Shown here one piece after another: positions 26,896-35,141 of a stretch of DNA of 35,142 nt (position 1 is the first letter of the stretch; each line of letters begins with the position of its first letter). Below the pieces are notes generated by a model. That model was given only the letters and a program-made list of their open reading frames with translations. It made no database searches and had not been told where the DNA came from. The translations under genes and the position numbers were made by a program. Source of the DNA: Chlamydiota bacterium (GTDB lineage Bacteria; Chlamydiota; Chlamydiia; Chlamydiales; Rhabdochlamydiaceae); assembly GCA_013288895.1 (NCBI GenBank), contig JABDAY010000017.1, positions 1 to 35,142 of the forward strand, read 5' to 3'.

Positions 26896-29800
26896 TTTGG
26901 AAAAATATGGCAGTTTTGAGGAATATCGGGACACCTTAAAGGCTTTTGATGAAGCGATAGCTAATAAGGAAATCGGGCTACGAGTTTATAACGGAATATT
27001 AGAAACTGTACCATCCTCTTCTGGATTAACAGAAAGAGTGTCGATCCTGGCTATGCGTTGGGTGTTTCTAGGGCATAGAGTTCAGTTTCAAAAGTTTGTG
27101 TGGCCTCCTGTCAAAATAACCGTTCAAAGAAAAGAGCCTTCAAAGGAGGACAAACAAAGCCTCATCCAAAAATTAAAAGCAACTCCTGGATCTATCTCCA
27201 TAGTAAGCCGTGATGGAAAAACAATTAAAGCCCCCGTTGCAGTGTTGCCTGAATTTTTTTCTGCTGCTGGGCGTCGTCCTACCGTATATAAAAGTGCCAC
27301 TGCACGTCTTCAGGGAAAACCTTCTCCTTTAGACTTTGAAGTGCCTTTAGACTCTTATAAAGACAGAAGTGTCTATCTGGACTTTGATAGCGAAACGATA
27401 GGTCTTTTTTTAGATTATGAGTGTTGTGTGCCTATTGACAAAGAGATCCCTTTTTGTCAACTTCTCCAACTTTATAGACTTGCAGATTATTTACAGGAGG
27501 AAGGTCTGTATTACGCAACTCTTAGCTTATTAATTAATGCGGCAAATCACGAAAACGAAGAGTTTATTTTACCCGAGATCTTTTCTGCAATTTTAACAAA
27601 GCCTGCTGAGAAGATGGTTCACGTAATAGACACATTTTATAAGCAGATTCGCCACTCAGTAGAGATCCAGATGAAACTACTTAAGCAAGTGAGGACAGCT
27701 GCATATACAAGCGATGTAGGGCTTTATCACCTGGGAATATTTTGTTTACGTGGACGGGGAACAAAATCTAATAGGGAGATGGCAATGTATTATTTTAGGC
27801 TTATTGCCTCAACTTATTCTCCTGCAGCATTTTGCCTTGATGCACTTGCCAAACGACCTTATCAGGTCCTTCCAGAGGACCCTTATGCAGCTTCACTTTT
27901 ACAAGCCCATCCTGTAAAGGAAAATGTTGCTTTGCCTCCCGGAATTTCTTTAGAAATGCTTTTTAAAATGTCAATGTGGCCAGATCTTTTTCCAGATGCA
28001 CATCGGAATTTTTATAAGAGAGTTAAAACTTCTTATAGAAGCGTACAACGACAATACAGAAGGAAACTGGAAGAGATAGCTCAGGTAGACCCCCAAAGGG
28101 GATCCATTGCAAAGTACCATCTTGGTAGATTTTATCTGGAGGGTATAGGCACTGTAAAAAATGAACGAAGGGGGTTAGAATTGCTTAAAAGTTCTACTTC
28201 AGAATCTGCCAGACTCTATCTTGCGACTGCAAATCGTCACATTGCCCAAAAGCCTGTAAGCAGCCTGCAGGAATCCCTCCGCCGTTTAAGAGAATCCCCA
28301 GAAGATGCCGCTACCGTACAGTTTGAAGCGGGGTTGTTGGATGAGACCATCCAAATACCACGAAGTTTTGTCCCTTTTGATTCGTTGAAGATAGAAGGAA
28401 AAAATCTTGAAACAACCGTAAATCTTTTTATAGATTTTCAGTATGGGCTGGGAATCCCTGCAGATGCCCCGTTTGAAACGCTCATCGAATTATATCGGTT
28501 AGCCTATCGCTATGAAATCAAAGACTTGCTAAAAGCTGCGAGTGAATTAATAAGCAAGTCCTTTGCAACCCGCAGCGCGGACGAACTTTTGCCTCAGCTT
28601 TTTGATCTTGTTCTTTTAGACGAAAAACCCTCTTTATTTGAAGCCAGCATTGTTCCACTTTTTTCTAAACAATTTGCTTATGCGCAAAAAACAACACAAG
28701 AAGCATTTGTAAGAGCGTTAGAGCCGCTTGTTATCCAACAAAATGGTGTAGCACAAAATTTACTTGGGCGTTGTTTTCATTGGGGGTATGGGGTAGAAAA
28801 AAGTATAGAAAAAGCGCTTGAATATTGCGAACTTGCGGCAAGTAAAGGAATCGCCTTGGCTCTAGATATTCTTAGTTGTCATAGCAAGGATCTGGAGTTA
28901 GAATTTGCTCGCTGCAAATTGGCAGCAGATCAAGGATTGTCAATTGGCCAACTCCATGTCGGGTTCTGTCTCTTAGACGGCAAGGGGGTAGTAAAAGATG
29001 CGCCAGCAGGTTTTGGATACCTCGAAAAGGCCGCAAATCAAGGAAATGCTTGTGCTCAATTTCATGTGGGGATGTGTTATCACAAAGGGGAGGGTGTAGA
29101 GAAAGATTCAGAAAAAGCCTTTGACTTTTGTGAATTGTCTGTAGATCAAGGAGAGCTCCAAGCTTTCTATGGGATGGGGTTGTGTTCTGCTCATGGTTCA
29201 AAAATAGCATTTGAATGGTACCTCGAAGGTGCAGAGCTGGGGGATTTATACTGCCTATATGGTCTTGCCGGTTGTTATAAGTACGGCATGGGTGTACAAA
29301 AGAATGAGGAGCAGGGGTTGCAATATTATAAAAAGGCGGCAGATAAGGGGCATCTCAGATCTCAGTTTTGTATTGGATTATGTTACCAAGATGGAACCGG
29401 AGTGAAAAAAAATCTGGTAACTGCCCTTGAACATTTCAAAAAAGCCGCGGATAAAGGTAATGCTGATGCGCAGCACATGGTCGGAGAGTATTACAGTAAA
29501 GGCCTTGTAGGAGACACAAAACCAGTCCAGGCCTTTGAATATTACAAAAAAGCAGCAGACCAGGGAAATAACGCAGCGCAGCAGCAAACAGGAATCCGTT
29601 ACGAAGATGGGATCGGAGTTCACAAAGACCTAAAACTAGCCTGTAAATACTATGAAATGATCCCTTCTGGTGCTCTTTCAGAATTTCCACATGCAGCAAA
29701 TTTTTTGGGACAATGTTACAAAACAGGTTTCACAAGGCAAGATGGGACAAAGATAAAGCCAAATCCCGACAATGTTTTTAAATACTTTAAATATGCAGCA

Positions 29801-30301
29801 GATAGGGGAATTGCTTCAGCGGCAAATGAAGTGGGGATGTGTTACGAACATGGAAGAGGGACGGGGATACATGGAGGCCGCGCCTTGCACTACTACGAAA
29901 AGGCTGTGGAGATGGATAGCTTTCCAGAAGCGTATTATTTTCTTGCGATTCGCAGTTGTAACTCTGACCCTGAACAAGCCTTAACGCATATGGAAAGAGC
30001 AGTAGATTTGAGATATGCCAAGGCAGAATACGAACTTGCAACATGGCATGAGCACGGTTCCTACACAGCAGCCCAAGATGCAGCCCTCGCCCTTCAATAT
30101 TATCAAAGAGCGGCAAGGCAAAATCTCCCCGAAGCCCTACTCAGAATAGGAGGCATAAAACTCAATGGAGAGCTTGGACAGGAAAAAAAAGAAGGGCTGG
30201 CCGCCGTTTATTTCGCACTAGCAACGGGAGACGTCCCCTCGGAATCAGCAGAAGGGACAAACCTGCGCGCTGCCCTCCCAAGATCCAGATCATGGTCATA
30301 G
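26879..30301 (+). CDS. BTB/POZ-like and Sel1-repeat protein, full-length copy
   Basis: The 1140-aa protein is paralogous to the preceding gene throughout. Its N-terminus MGMRINLEKYGSFEEYRDTL matches, as does the BTB-like domain at ~104-222; a 34-residue core from GSISIVSRDG to GRRPTVY is identical to the first copy. A segment unique to this copy (~350-450) carries an additional Sel1 repeat (GSIAKYHLGRFYLEGIGTVK). The second BTB-like half is at ~505-575 (TTVNLFIDFQYGLGIPADAP). About a dozen Sel1 repeats run to ~1120, for example NACAQFHVGMCYHKGEGVEK and NNAAQQQTGIRYEDGIGVHK. The start overlaps the first gene's stop by 17 nt, with no separate promoter, so expression depends on read-through. It is a likely type III-secreted scaffold; no secretion signal can be proven from sequence. 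Confidence 0.78.
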   Translation: MGMRINLEKYGSFEEYRDTLKAFDEAIANKEIGLRVYNGILETVPSSSGLTERVSILAMRWVFLGHRVQFQKFVWPPVKITVQRKEPSKEDKQSLIQKLKATPGSISIVSRDGKTIKAPVAVLPEFFSAAGRRPTVYKSATARLQGKPSPLDFEVPLDSYKDRSVYLDFDSETIGLFLDYECCVPIDKEIPFCQLLQLYRLADYLQEEGLYYATLSLLINAANHENEEFILPEIFSAILTKPAEKMVHVIDTFYKQIRHSVEIQMKLLKQVRTAAYTSDVGLYHLGIFCLRGRGTKSNREMAMYYFRLIASTYSPAAFCLDALAKRPYQVLPEDPYAASLLQAHPVKENVALPPGISLEMLFKMSMWPDLFPDAHRNFYKRVKTSYRSVQRQYRRKLEEIAQVDPQRGSIAKYHLGRFYLEGIGTVKNERRGLELLKSSTSESARLYLATANRHIAQKPVSSLQESLRRLRESPEDAATVQFEAGLLDETIQIPRSFVPFDSLKIEGKNLETTVNLFIDFQYGLGIPADAPFETLIELYRLAYRYEIKDLLKAASELISKSFATRSADELLPQLFDLVLLDEKPSLFEASIVPLFSKQFAYAQKTTQEAFVRALEPLVIQQNGVAQNLLGRCFHWGYGVEKSIEKALEYCELAASKGIALALDILSCHSKDLELEFARCKLAADQGLSIGQLHVGFCLLDGKGVVKDAPAGFGYLEKAANQGNACAQFHVGMCYHKGEGVEKDSEKAFDFCELSVDQGELQAFYGMGLCSAHGSKIAFEWYLEGAELGDLYCLYGLAGCYKYGMGVQKNEEQGLQYYKKAADKGHLRSQFCIGLCYQDGTGVKKNLVTALEHFKKAADKGNADAQHMVGEYYSKGLVGDTKPVQAFEYYKKAADQGNNAAQQQTGIRYEDGIGVHKDLKLACKYYEMIPSGALSEFPHAANFLGQCYKTGFTRQDGTKIKPNPDNVFKYFKYAADRGIASAANEVGMCYEHGRGTGIHGGRALHYYEKAVEMDSFPEAYYFLAIRSCNSDPEQALTHMERAVDLRYAKAEYELATWHEHGSYTAAQDAALALQYYQRAARQNLPEALLRIGGIKLNGELGQEKKEGLAAVYFALATGDVPSESAEGTNLRAALPRSRSWS

Positions 30302-30321
30302 TCCTGCACGCGGGGCTCCGC
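30301..30321 (+). repeat. 21-nt inverted repeat, left copy
   Basis: It begins with the last base of the BTB-Sel1 stop codon and includes the hairpin CGCGGGGCTCCGCG. It matches the complement of 34995-35015 at 19 of 21 positions. Just after it, ATTGCTACCGCAAT forms another small hairpin with a TACC loop, a design repeated at 35127-35140. Confidence 0.65.
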
Positions 30322-30367
30322 GTCCTACATTGCTACCGCAATTAAGAAAGATATTCCCTTAACCAAA

Positions 30368-31006
30368 CTACCGTATAATTTCTTCCTTAACAAATTGCAG
30401 GGGAGGCCTCTGAATCCGTTTTGTCAGCTCATCCTCTATGGTTAGCAGTTGCTGCATGGGGCCGTCTCTGTGTAGCTGCTTTTCTTTGTAATATTGCATG
30501 GCAGAGTTGATATGTCCGATCCCTTTAATTTTCATGGATGAAGGGTTAGAGACAAATTTTTTAATCCATTCCGCTCCTGCAGCCAGATTTTCTACAATTT
30601 GATCGCTTAGGCCCTCTACAAAAGGATGAATGAAGTCATCAACAACGACGTCTAAGACAGTTGTCTGACTCTTATGATAGTGAGAATTTTTAGGCGCCCA
30701 GGTTATTACAGGGATGTTATTCAGCTTAGCCCACATCATTTCCGCTCCAACCCCTAACCCACGACGGTCTCTTGCATCGACGAAGGTGACATGGCTGGAA
30801 AATACCTGAAGCATGTCTCGGCCAAAGACTGAGTGTTGGTCAGAGAGATCATCTGTGCGGAAAGCGGGATTCAGGAGTGCAACTTCATAATCTATTAGAG
30901 CGGTTTTAAGAAAATTCATATCATCATCCGTCCAGAACGATTCATTGGGATTTTCATGTCCTTTTTTGATGGTGCCGGCTAGATAAATTGCAATTCTTGA
31001 TTTCAT
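30368..31006 (-). CDS. Nucleoside 2-deoxyribosyltransferase-like protein
   Basis: The 212-aa protein's N-terminal half (~1-125) fits the nucleoside deoxyribosyltransferase fold: RIAIYLAGTIKKG with the phosphate-type loop, an LNPAFR strand, a central FVDARDRRGLGVGAEMMWAK with the expected Asp and Glu, and IPVITWAP. Members swap bases on deoxyribose or hydrolyse nucleotides. The C-terminal ~85 residues are helical and not recognised. Ribosome site AAGGA precedes the ATG at 31006. It converges on the BTB-Sel1 gene. No associated nucleotide salvage or defence gene adjoins it, so its biological role is open. Confidence 0.7.
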   Translation of the reverse strand: MKSRIAIYLAGTIKKGHENPNESFWTDDDMNFLKTALIDYEVALLNPAFRTDDLSDQHSVFGRDMLQVFSSHVTFVDARDRRGLGVGAEMMWAKLNNIPVITWAPKNSHYHKSQTTVLDVVVDDFIHPFVEGLSDQIVENLAAGAEWIKKFVSNPSSMKIKGIGHINSAMQYYKEKQLHRDGPMQQLLTIEDELTKRIQRPPLQFVKEEIIR

Positions 31007-31258
31007 AGAGTATTTCCTTTATGATGATTTTAACGAATTGTACTAAATGCATCTTTTACCTCATAATTTTTTCTTTCCCATCACCATAAATGTGCCTGCC
31101 CGAAACCTCTATCTTTCTTATTCTCGATCTTCCGTATAAGACTCTTAGTATGTCGTGTTTTTGTCCTGTCTAGTTTAGTGCTGTTCATCGCAGCTTTTTC
31201 ATTCCTCAAAATATTTAGAGAGTGTTATCATAACTTTCATAGTTAAAGGAGTTTTATT

Positions 31259-31603
31259 ATTAAAAAAATTCTTATCGCAGTGGCTTTTTTGCTCTCAGTC
31301 GGGGCTTCTGCTGTTGAGTCCACGGTACAGTTTGAAAATAATCAAGTCCGCGTTTTAAAAATAAAAATAATGGCTCATGAGGTATCAGTTCTCCATCGGG
31401 ACGAATATCCACATATAGTTATTCCTCTTAAAGGAGGAACGATCACTCGCCTGGAGGTCGATGGATCAATGACAGATGTCGATTTTCCAGAAGGGAAAGT
31501 AATATTTCGTAAAACAGATCCTGTTGGCGAATTTCATAGAAGCATTAACAATACAAGCAACCCAATTGAGCTCATCATTGTTTATCTCAAAACGCAAATT
31601 TGA
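31259..31603 (+). CDS. Small secreted cupin-like protein, apparent ATT start codon
   Basis: The frame from ATT at 31259 encodes a textbook signal peptide if ATT is read as Met (MKKILIAVAFLLSVGASA), followed by VESTVQFENNQVRVLKIKI. A strong ribosome site, AAAGGAG at 31245-31251, sits 7 nt upstream. The nearest standard start, GTG at 31280, is 28 nt from that site and would remove the Lys-rich end of the signal. The mature ~96 residues look like a small cupin beta-barrel (HRDEYPHIVIPLKGG, GKVIFRKTDPVGEFH). Function is unknown. The ATT may be a true AUU start, as in E. coli infC, or an ATG lost by mutation. TGTTATCAT at 31223-31231 could be its extended -10 box. Confidence 0.65.
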   Translation: MKKILIAVAFLLSVGASAVESTVQFENNQVRVLKIKIMAHEVSVLHRDEYPHIVIPLKGGTITRLEVDGSMTDVDFPEGKVIFRKTDPVGEFHRSINNTSNPIELIIVYLKTQI

Positions 31604-31681
31604 CCATTAAATTCCCCACTCAAAATTAGACTACCGATTGGTTTCTCTTTAACTGACCCCTTCTTTATAAATAATGATAAA

Positions 31682-31710
31682 TTGACGATTTTGGCCTTTT
31701 CCTCTATAAT
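31682..31710 (+). promoter_or_regulatory. Sigma-70-type promoter for the phosphotransferase gene
   Basis: TTGACG (31682-31687) and TATAAT (31705-31710) are separated by 17 nt, a near-perfect match. The predicted start at ~31717 leaves a leader of ~114 nt before the ATG at 31831. The leader contains a six-codon ORF (ATGGCGTATGGAGTTTAA, 31723 onward) and no clear hairpin. Confidence 0.7.
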
Positions 31711-31830
31711 TCTTCATTAGGAATGGCGTATGGAGTTTAAAGAAGTTTATTAACTTCCATTTTATGTTTATGGGGTATCATTATAAAATTTTTTAACATT
31801 TCAGCTAACTGGTTTTTAATAGGTTTAACT

Positions 31831-32889
31831 ATGACATCTTATGGAAATTACGACAGTCAGGCGACCAAGCTTTTGCAGGAGCAGTTGGGCACAAACGGGC
31901 CATTTACGACTCAGTTGCTTGCTGGGGGGCTTTCGGGAGCCAGGGTGGTCAGAGTAAATACCTCAGAAAAGGCGTATGTTGTTCGATTCTGGAACCAGCA
32001 ATGGATCGATTATTTTCCTCAAGATTTAGACTGCCAGCTGATCGCTTCAAAGGCAGGTTACGGGCCAAAAGTCTTTTTCTACGATCGAAATCAAGCTATC
32101 ACAGTAATGGAATACCACTTCCCTGAAACCTTACCGGAGAAAAAAATTAAACTGCAGGCATTGGCTGATTTGCTTAATAAAATCCATTCAGGTCCTGCAC
32201 TACCAAATGGAATTGATCGGTCTATCTACCTCGATTTACTGATTGAAGAAACCCAAGAGAGAGGTTTTTATGATTCTGATGCTATTAGAAAGATAAAAGA
32301 TACAGTATTTTCTATCACGCGTCCAAACGCTTTTTGTACCCCTTGCCACCGTGATTTGCATCACGGTAATTTGATCTATTCTGAAAGCAGTTTCTATAGT
32401 ATCGATTATACTTGGGGTGCCATGGATGATCCCTTCACCGATCTGGCAAATGTCTCTATTTTCAATTGCGATACGGAGCAAGATGACGAGCTCCTTCTTC
32501 AACTCTATTTTGGGCGTGCTCCAAGCTCGCTTGAAATGGCTCGCTTATCGTTAATGAAACTACCTATCAAAATATTCTACGGATTAGAGTTTTTGGGAGT
32601 AGGGGCTGCAAGTCTCATCAAGGAACAAATTAAACCCCAAATAACAAGCAAGAACTACATGAATTTTGGACGTCATGAAGGACCAATCACCACCCCTGTC
32701 GATTTCCTCAATTACGCGGGAGCATTACTGCAAGAAGTCATCGACTATTCCTTAAGTCCGCAATATGCAAAAGATTTGGAAGAAGTCTCGAGCAGTAAAT
32801 CTATAAAAGTTCTGCCCAGCAGATTCGACTTCAACAATAGCGCTCTTAAATTTCCCAACCAAAATTATACTCAACATTCAAGCAAGTGA
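31831..32889 (+). CDS. Aminoglycoside phosphotransferase / choline-kinase-like kinase
   Basis: The 352-aa protein has the APH kinase-like fold. The N-lobe has GGLSGARVVRVNTSEKAYVV with the ATP-gripping loop. The catalytic loop is CHRDLHHGNLIY (H173, D175, N180) and the metal-binding Asp is D192 in SIDYTWGAMDDPFTDLANVS. Substrates in this superfamily include aminoglycosides, choline and ethanolamine; the TWGAMDDPFTDLA version resembles LicA/choline-kinase relatives, so drug resistance should not be assumed. It follows a strong promoter. The ABC exporter starts 175 nt downstream in the same direction. Confidence 0.8.
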   Translation: MTSYGNYDSQATKLLQEQLGTNGPFTTQLLAGGLSGARVVRVNTSEKAYVVRFWNQQWIDYFPQDLDCQLIASKAGYGPKVFFYDRNQAITVMEYHFPETLPEKKIKLQALADLLNKIHSGPALPNGIDRSIYLDLLIEETQERGFYDSDAIRKIKDTVFSITRPNAFCTPCHRDLHHGNLIYSESSFYSIDYTWGAMDDPFTDLANVSIFNCDTEQDDELLLQLYFGRAPSSLEMARLSLMKLPIKIFYGLEFLGVGAASLIKEQIKPQITSKNYMNFGRHEGPITTPVDFLNYAGALLQEVIDYSLSPQYAKDLEEVSSSKSIKVLPSRFDFNNSALKFPNQNYTQHSSK

Positions 32890-32938
32890 TTATAAGACTC
32901 TAGCCTTTTGTCTAGTTGCATAAATTTTCAATCATTTA

Positions 32939-32966
32939 GGAAGGTTTCCTTCCAATTACCATTTTT
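32939..32966 (+). terminator. Possible weak terminator after the phosphotransferase gene
   Basis: GGAAGG TTT CCTTCC forms a perfect 6-bp stem (32939-32953), followed after a few bases by a run of seven T (32960-32966). The gap between stem and T run is longer than ideal. It may separate the phosphotransferase from the ABC gene. Confidence 0.35.
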
Positions 32967-33064
32967 TTGTGAATATTACCAGAAAAACCATTGTTTAGAG
33001 GTTGGTTTTTAGCGGGTTTTTCTGTACAATCATTATTATAGCAGTGATAAAGGCAAATAAAATA

Positions 33065-34846
33065 ATGACTAAAACTACAGATGGAACAAATCTCGGCTCC
33101 TTTATTTGGAGCTTTGTAAGAAAGCAACGGTGGGTTTTTGCTGTTGTATTGCTTCTTTCTTTTGCTTGGACGTTCGAGATGTTGTTTTGGCCATTTTTCT
33201 TAAGAAAGATCGTTGACGTTTTGAACTTCTACGATGGAGATCGTCTTTCTGCGTGGTCATCTTTGAAGATTCTTTTAATGTGGGGCGCAGGTTTATTTAT
33301 AGCTGTAGAATGTTGTTTTCGCTCAAGGGATTTTTTGACAGCCAGAGCTTTCCCCAAATTGGAAGCAGATATCCGGATGACCATGTTTGATCATGTGCAG
33401 AGACATTCTCCAAAGTATTTCAATGAGCATTTTTCGGGAAGCTTGGCGAATAAAATTGGGGATATGGTCTTGACGACCTCGGTAATGTTGCGAAATGGCT
33501 TGATCCTCTTTATTCCTTGTGCAGTAGCTTGCGCTGCGACGATTGTTGTTTTCTCACAAATAAATGCTTCGTTTGCCTGGATTGTCGGAGCGTGGATTGC
33601 GATCCATTTTGTTCTTTGTTGGATTTTCACTTTGAAATGTGCAGAATATTCCAATATTCATGGAGAATCTAGGAGTACTCTTGCTGGTAAAATCGTCGAT
33701 AGTTTAACCAACAATTTTGTGGTGAATCTCTTCTTCCGTTTCCGTTTTGAAAAAGATCATATTGCCCATTATCAAAGAGGAGAGCAGCAAGCAAATCAAT
33801 TTGCACAAATTTATTCCGCAAAAATGTTTACCTGTTTGTCCGCAGCTCTTCTGATAGAAATTTTTACTTTGACAGGGTTCATCATTTCTTATTGGCTGCA
33901 TGAGAAAATATCTACAGGCGAGGTTATTCAGCTTTTTTATACGATATGGAATTTAGGCATGGTCATTTGGGTTATTTCAGATAAGGCTCCAGAATTTTTT
34001 CAATCCCTTGGCATTGCAAAGCAAGCTCTTTCTGTCATGCAAGACCCGCAGGATATTCTCGATCCTCCTCATGCGGCAGATCTGTTGGTGTGCCAGGGAG
34101 AAGTTGTCTTTGAAGACGTTTCATTTTGTTATGGAGAAAAAAAGATTTTTCAGGGAAAAAATTTGAAGATCAATGCCGGAGAAAAAGTGGGGCTTGTGGG
34201 TTATTCGGGTGCGGGCAAGTCAACTTTTGTCAATTTGATTCTCCGATTTTTCCCCCTTGCAAAGGGGAGAATTATCATTGATGGGCAAGATATTGCCTCT
34301 GTCACATTAGAATCTCTACGTACGCAAATAGCTCTTATTCCACAAGATCCAATCCTTTTTCATCGTGCACTTGAGGACAATATTCTCTACGGACGGGTGG
34401 AGGCTTCTCACGAAGAGGTAATTGAGGCTTCAAAACTAGCACATTGCGATGAATTCATTAAAAGATGTCCTGGAGGGTATAGGGCCTTTGTCGGAGAGCG
34501 GGGGACAAAACTCTCTGGCGGAGAAAAGCAAAGAATTGCCATTGCCAGAGCCATGCTTTTAAAGGCCCCCATCCTCATACTTGATGAAGCAACCTCCTCC
34601 CTTGATTCAGTTACAGAAAAATATATTCAAGACAGTTTAGAAAAACTCATGTCAAATCGGACAACGATTGTAGTAGCGCATCGGCTATCCACCCTTGCCA
34701 AAATGGATCGGATTTTAGTCTTTGACCAAGGGGAAATCATAGAAGAGGGATCCCACCTAGAGCTTTTAAACAAAAAGGGGCATTACGCCCACATGTGGCA
34801 CATGCAAGCCGGAGGCTTTCTCCCTGATAAAATAGAACATTTATAA
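33065..34846 (+). CDS. ABC exporter half-transporter (fused membrane and ATPase domains)
   Basis: The protein is 593 aa from ATG 33065. An in-frame TTG at 33002 would add a hydrophobic stretch not typical of the family, so the ATG is preferred. Six membrane segments occupy ~20-310 (WVFAVVLLLSFAWTFEMLFW and others). The ATPase domain has Walker A GYSGAGKST (~379-387), a Q-loop IPQDPILFHRALEDN, signature LSGGEKQ (~483), Walker B ILILDEATSS (~502-511) and the switch VVAHRLSTL, so it is a complete type IV exporter half that works as a homodimer. Substrates could be lipids, peptides or drugs. There are no cues for specificity beyond its neighbour, a kinase of unknown substrate. Confidence 0.9.
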   Translation: MTKTTDGTNLGSFIWSFVRKQRWVFAVVLLLSFAWTFEMLFWPFFLRKIVDVLNFYDGDRLSAWSSLKILLMWGAGLFIAVECCFRSRDFLTARAFPKLEADIRMTMFDHVQRHSPKYFNEHFSGSLANKIGDMVLTTSVMLRNGLILFIPCAVACAATIVVFSQINASFAWIVGAWIAIHFVLCWIFTLKCAEYSNIHGESRSTLAGKIVDSLTNNFVVNLFFRFRFEKDHIAHYQRGEQQANQFAQIYSAKMFTCLSAALLIEIFTLTGFIISYWLHEKISTGEVIQLFYTIWNLGMVIWVISDKAPEFFQSLGIAKQALSVMQDPQDILDPPHAADLLVCQGEVVFEDVSFCYGEKKIFQGKNLKINAGEKVGLVGYSGAGKSTFVNLILRFFPLAKGRIIIDGQDIASVTLESLRTQIALIPQDPILFHRALEDNILYGRVEASHEEVIEASKLAHCDEFIKRCPGGYRAFVGERGTKLSGGEKQRIAIARAMLLKAPILILDEATSSLDSVTEKYIQDSLEKLMSNRTTIVVAHRLSTLAKMDRILVFDQGEIIEEGSHLELLNKKGHYAHMWHMQAGGFLPDKIEHL

Positions 34847-34867
34847 CTTAAATTAATTGGGTATACT

Positions 34868-34993
34868 ATGATTATGAGTAAAAAGGCTGTGGAGATGGAT
34901 AGCTTTCCAGAAGCGTATTATTTTCTTGCTATTCGCAGTTGTAACTCTGACCCTGAACAAGCCTTAACGCATATGGAAAGAAGCGATAACTGA
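34868..34993 (+). pseudogene. Duplicated fragment of the BTB-Sel1 gene (41-codon ORF)
   Basis: Bases 34881-34981 repeat 29898-29998 with one difference in 101 (G to T, at an Ala codon, silent). The copied segment stays in frame: the short ORF starts MIMSKK, continues AVEMDSFPEAYYFLAIRSCN and ends MERSDN with a stop at 34991-34993. It holds about one Sel1 repeat and has no ribosome site. Near-identity implies a recent duplication, or conversion, of the gene 5 kb upstream. Confidence 0.85.
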
Positions 34994-34994
34994 T

Positions 34995-35015
34995 GCGGAG
35001 CCCCGTGTGTAGGAC
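34995..35015 (-). repeat. 21-nt inverted repeat, right copy
   Basis: This is the complement of 30301-30321 with two differences. It directly follows the stop codon of the Sel1 fragment, just as the left copy directly follows the stop of the parent gene. Next to it is a small hairpin AGGCC AAA GGCCT (35015-35027). Confidence 0.65.
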
Positions 35016-35064
35016 AGGCCAAAGGCCTGCCGGAACATGGGGATTAGATAATCTCACACCTCAA

Positions 35065-35141
35065 AGCTGCGGCAGCAGCGAAAGGTGTCAAAGGTAAAAT
35101 TTGTGAATGTGTCATGTTATTGTCTCGCTGCTACCGCAGCT
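35065..35141. repeat. Inverted repeat at the window's right end
   Basis: Two 17-nt arms (35065-35081 and 35125-35141) are complementary at 16 positions, with a 43-nt AT-rich loop. Each arm is itself partly self-complementary around GCTGC/GCAGC, and the right arm's GCTGCTACCGCAGC mirrors ATTGCTACCGCAAT near 30328. The stretch 34994-35142 holds no gene, and the element may continue beyond the window. Confidence 0.6.

Noticed and set aside
31831-32889. Reading the phosphotransferase as an aminoglycoside resistance gene
   Set aside because: Only superfamily motifs are visible, and the active-site surroundings look closer to choline-kinase relatives; the substrate cannot be assigned from sequence.
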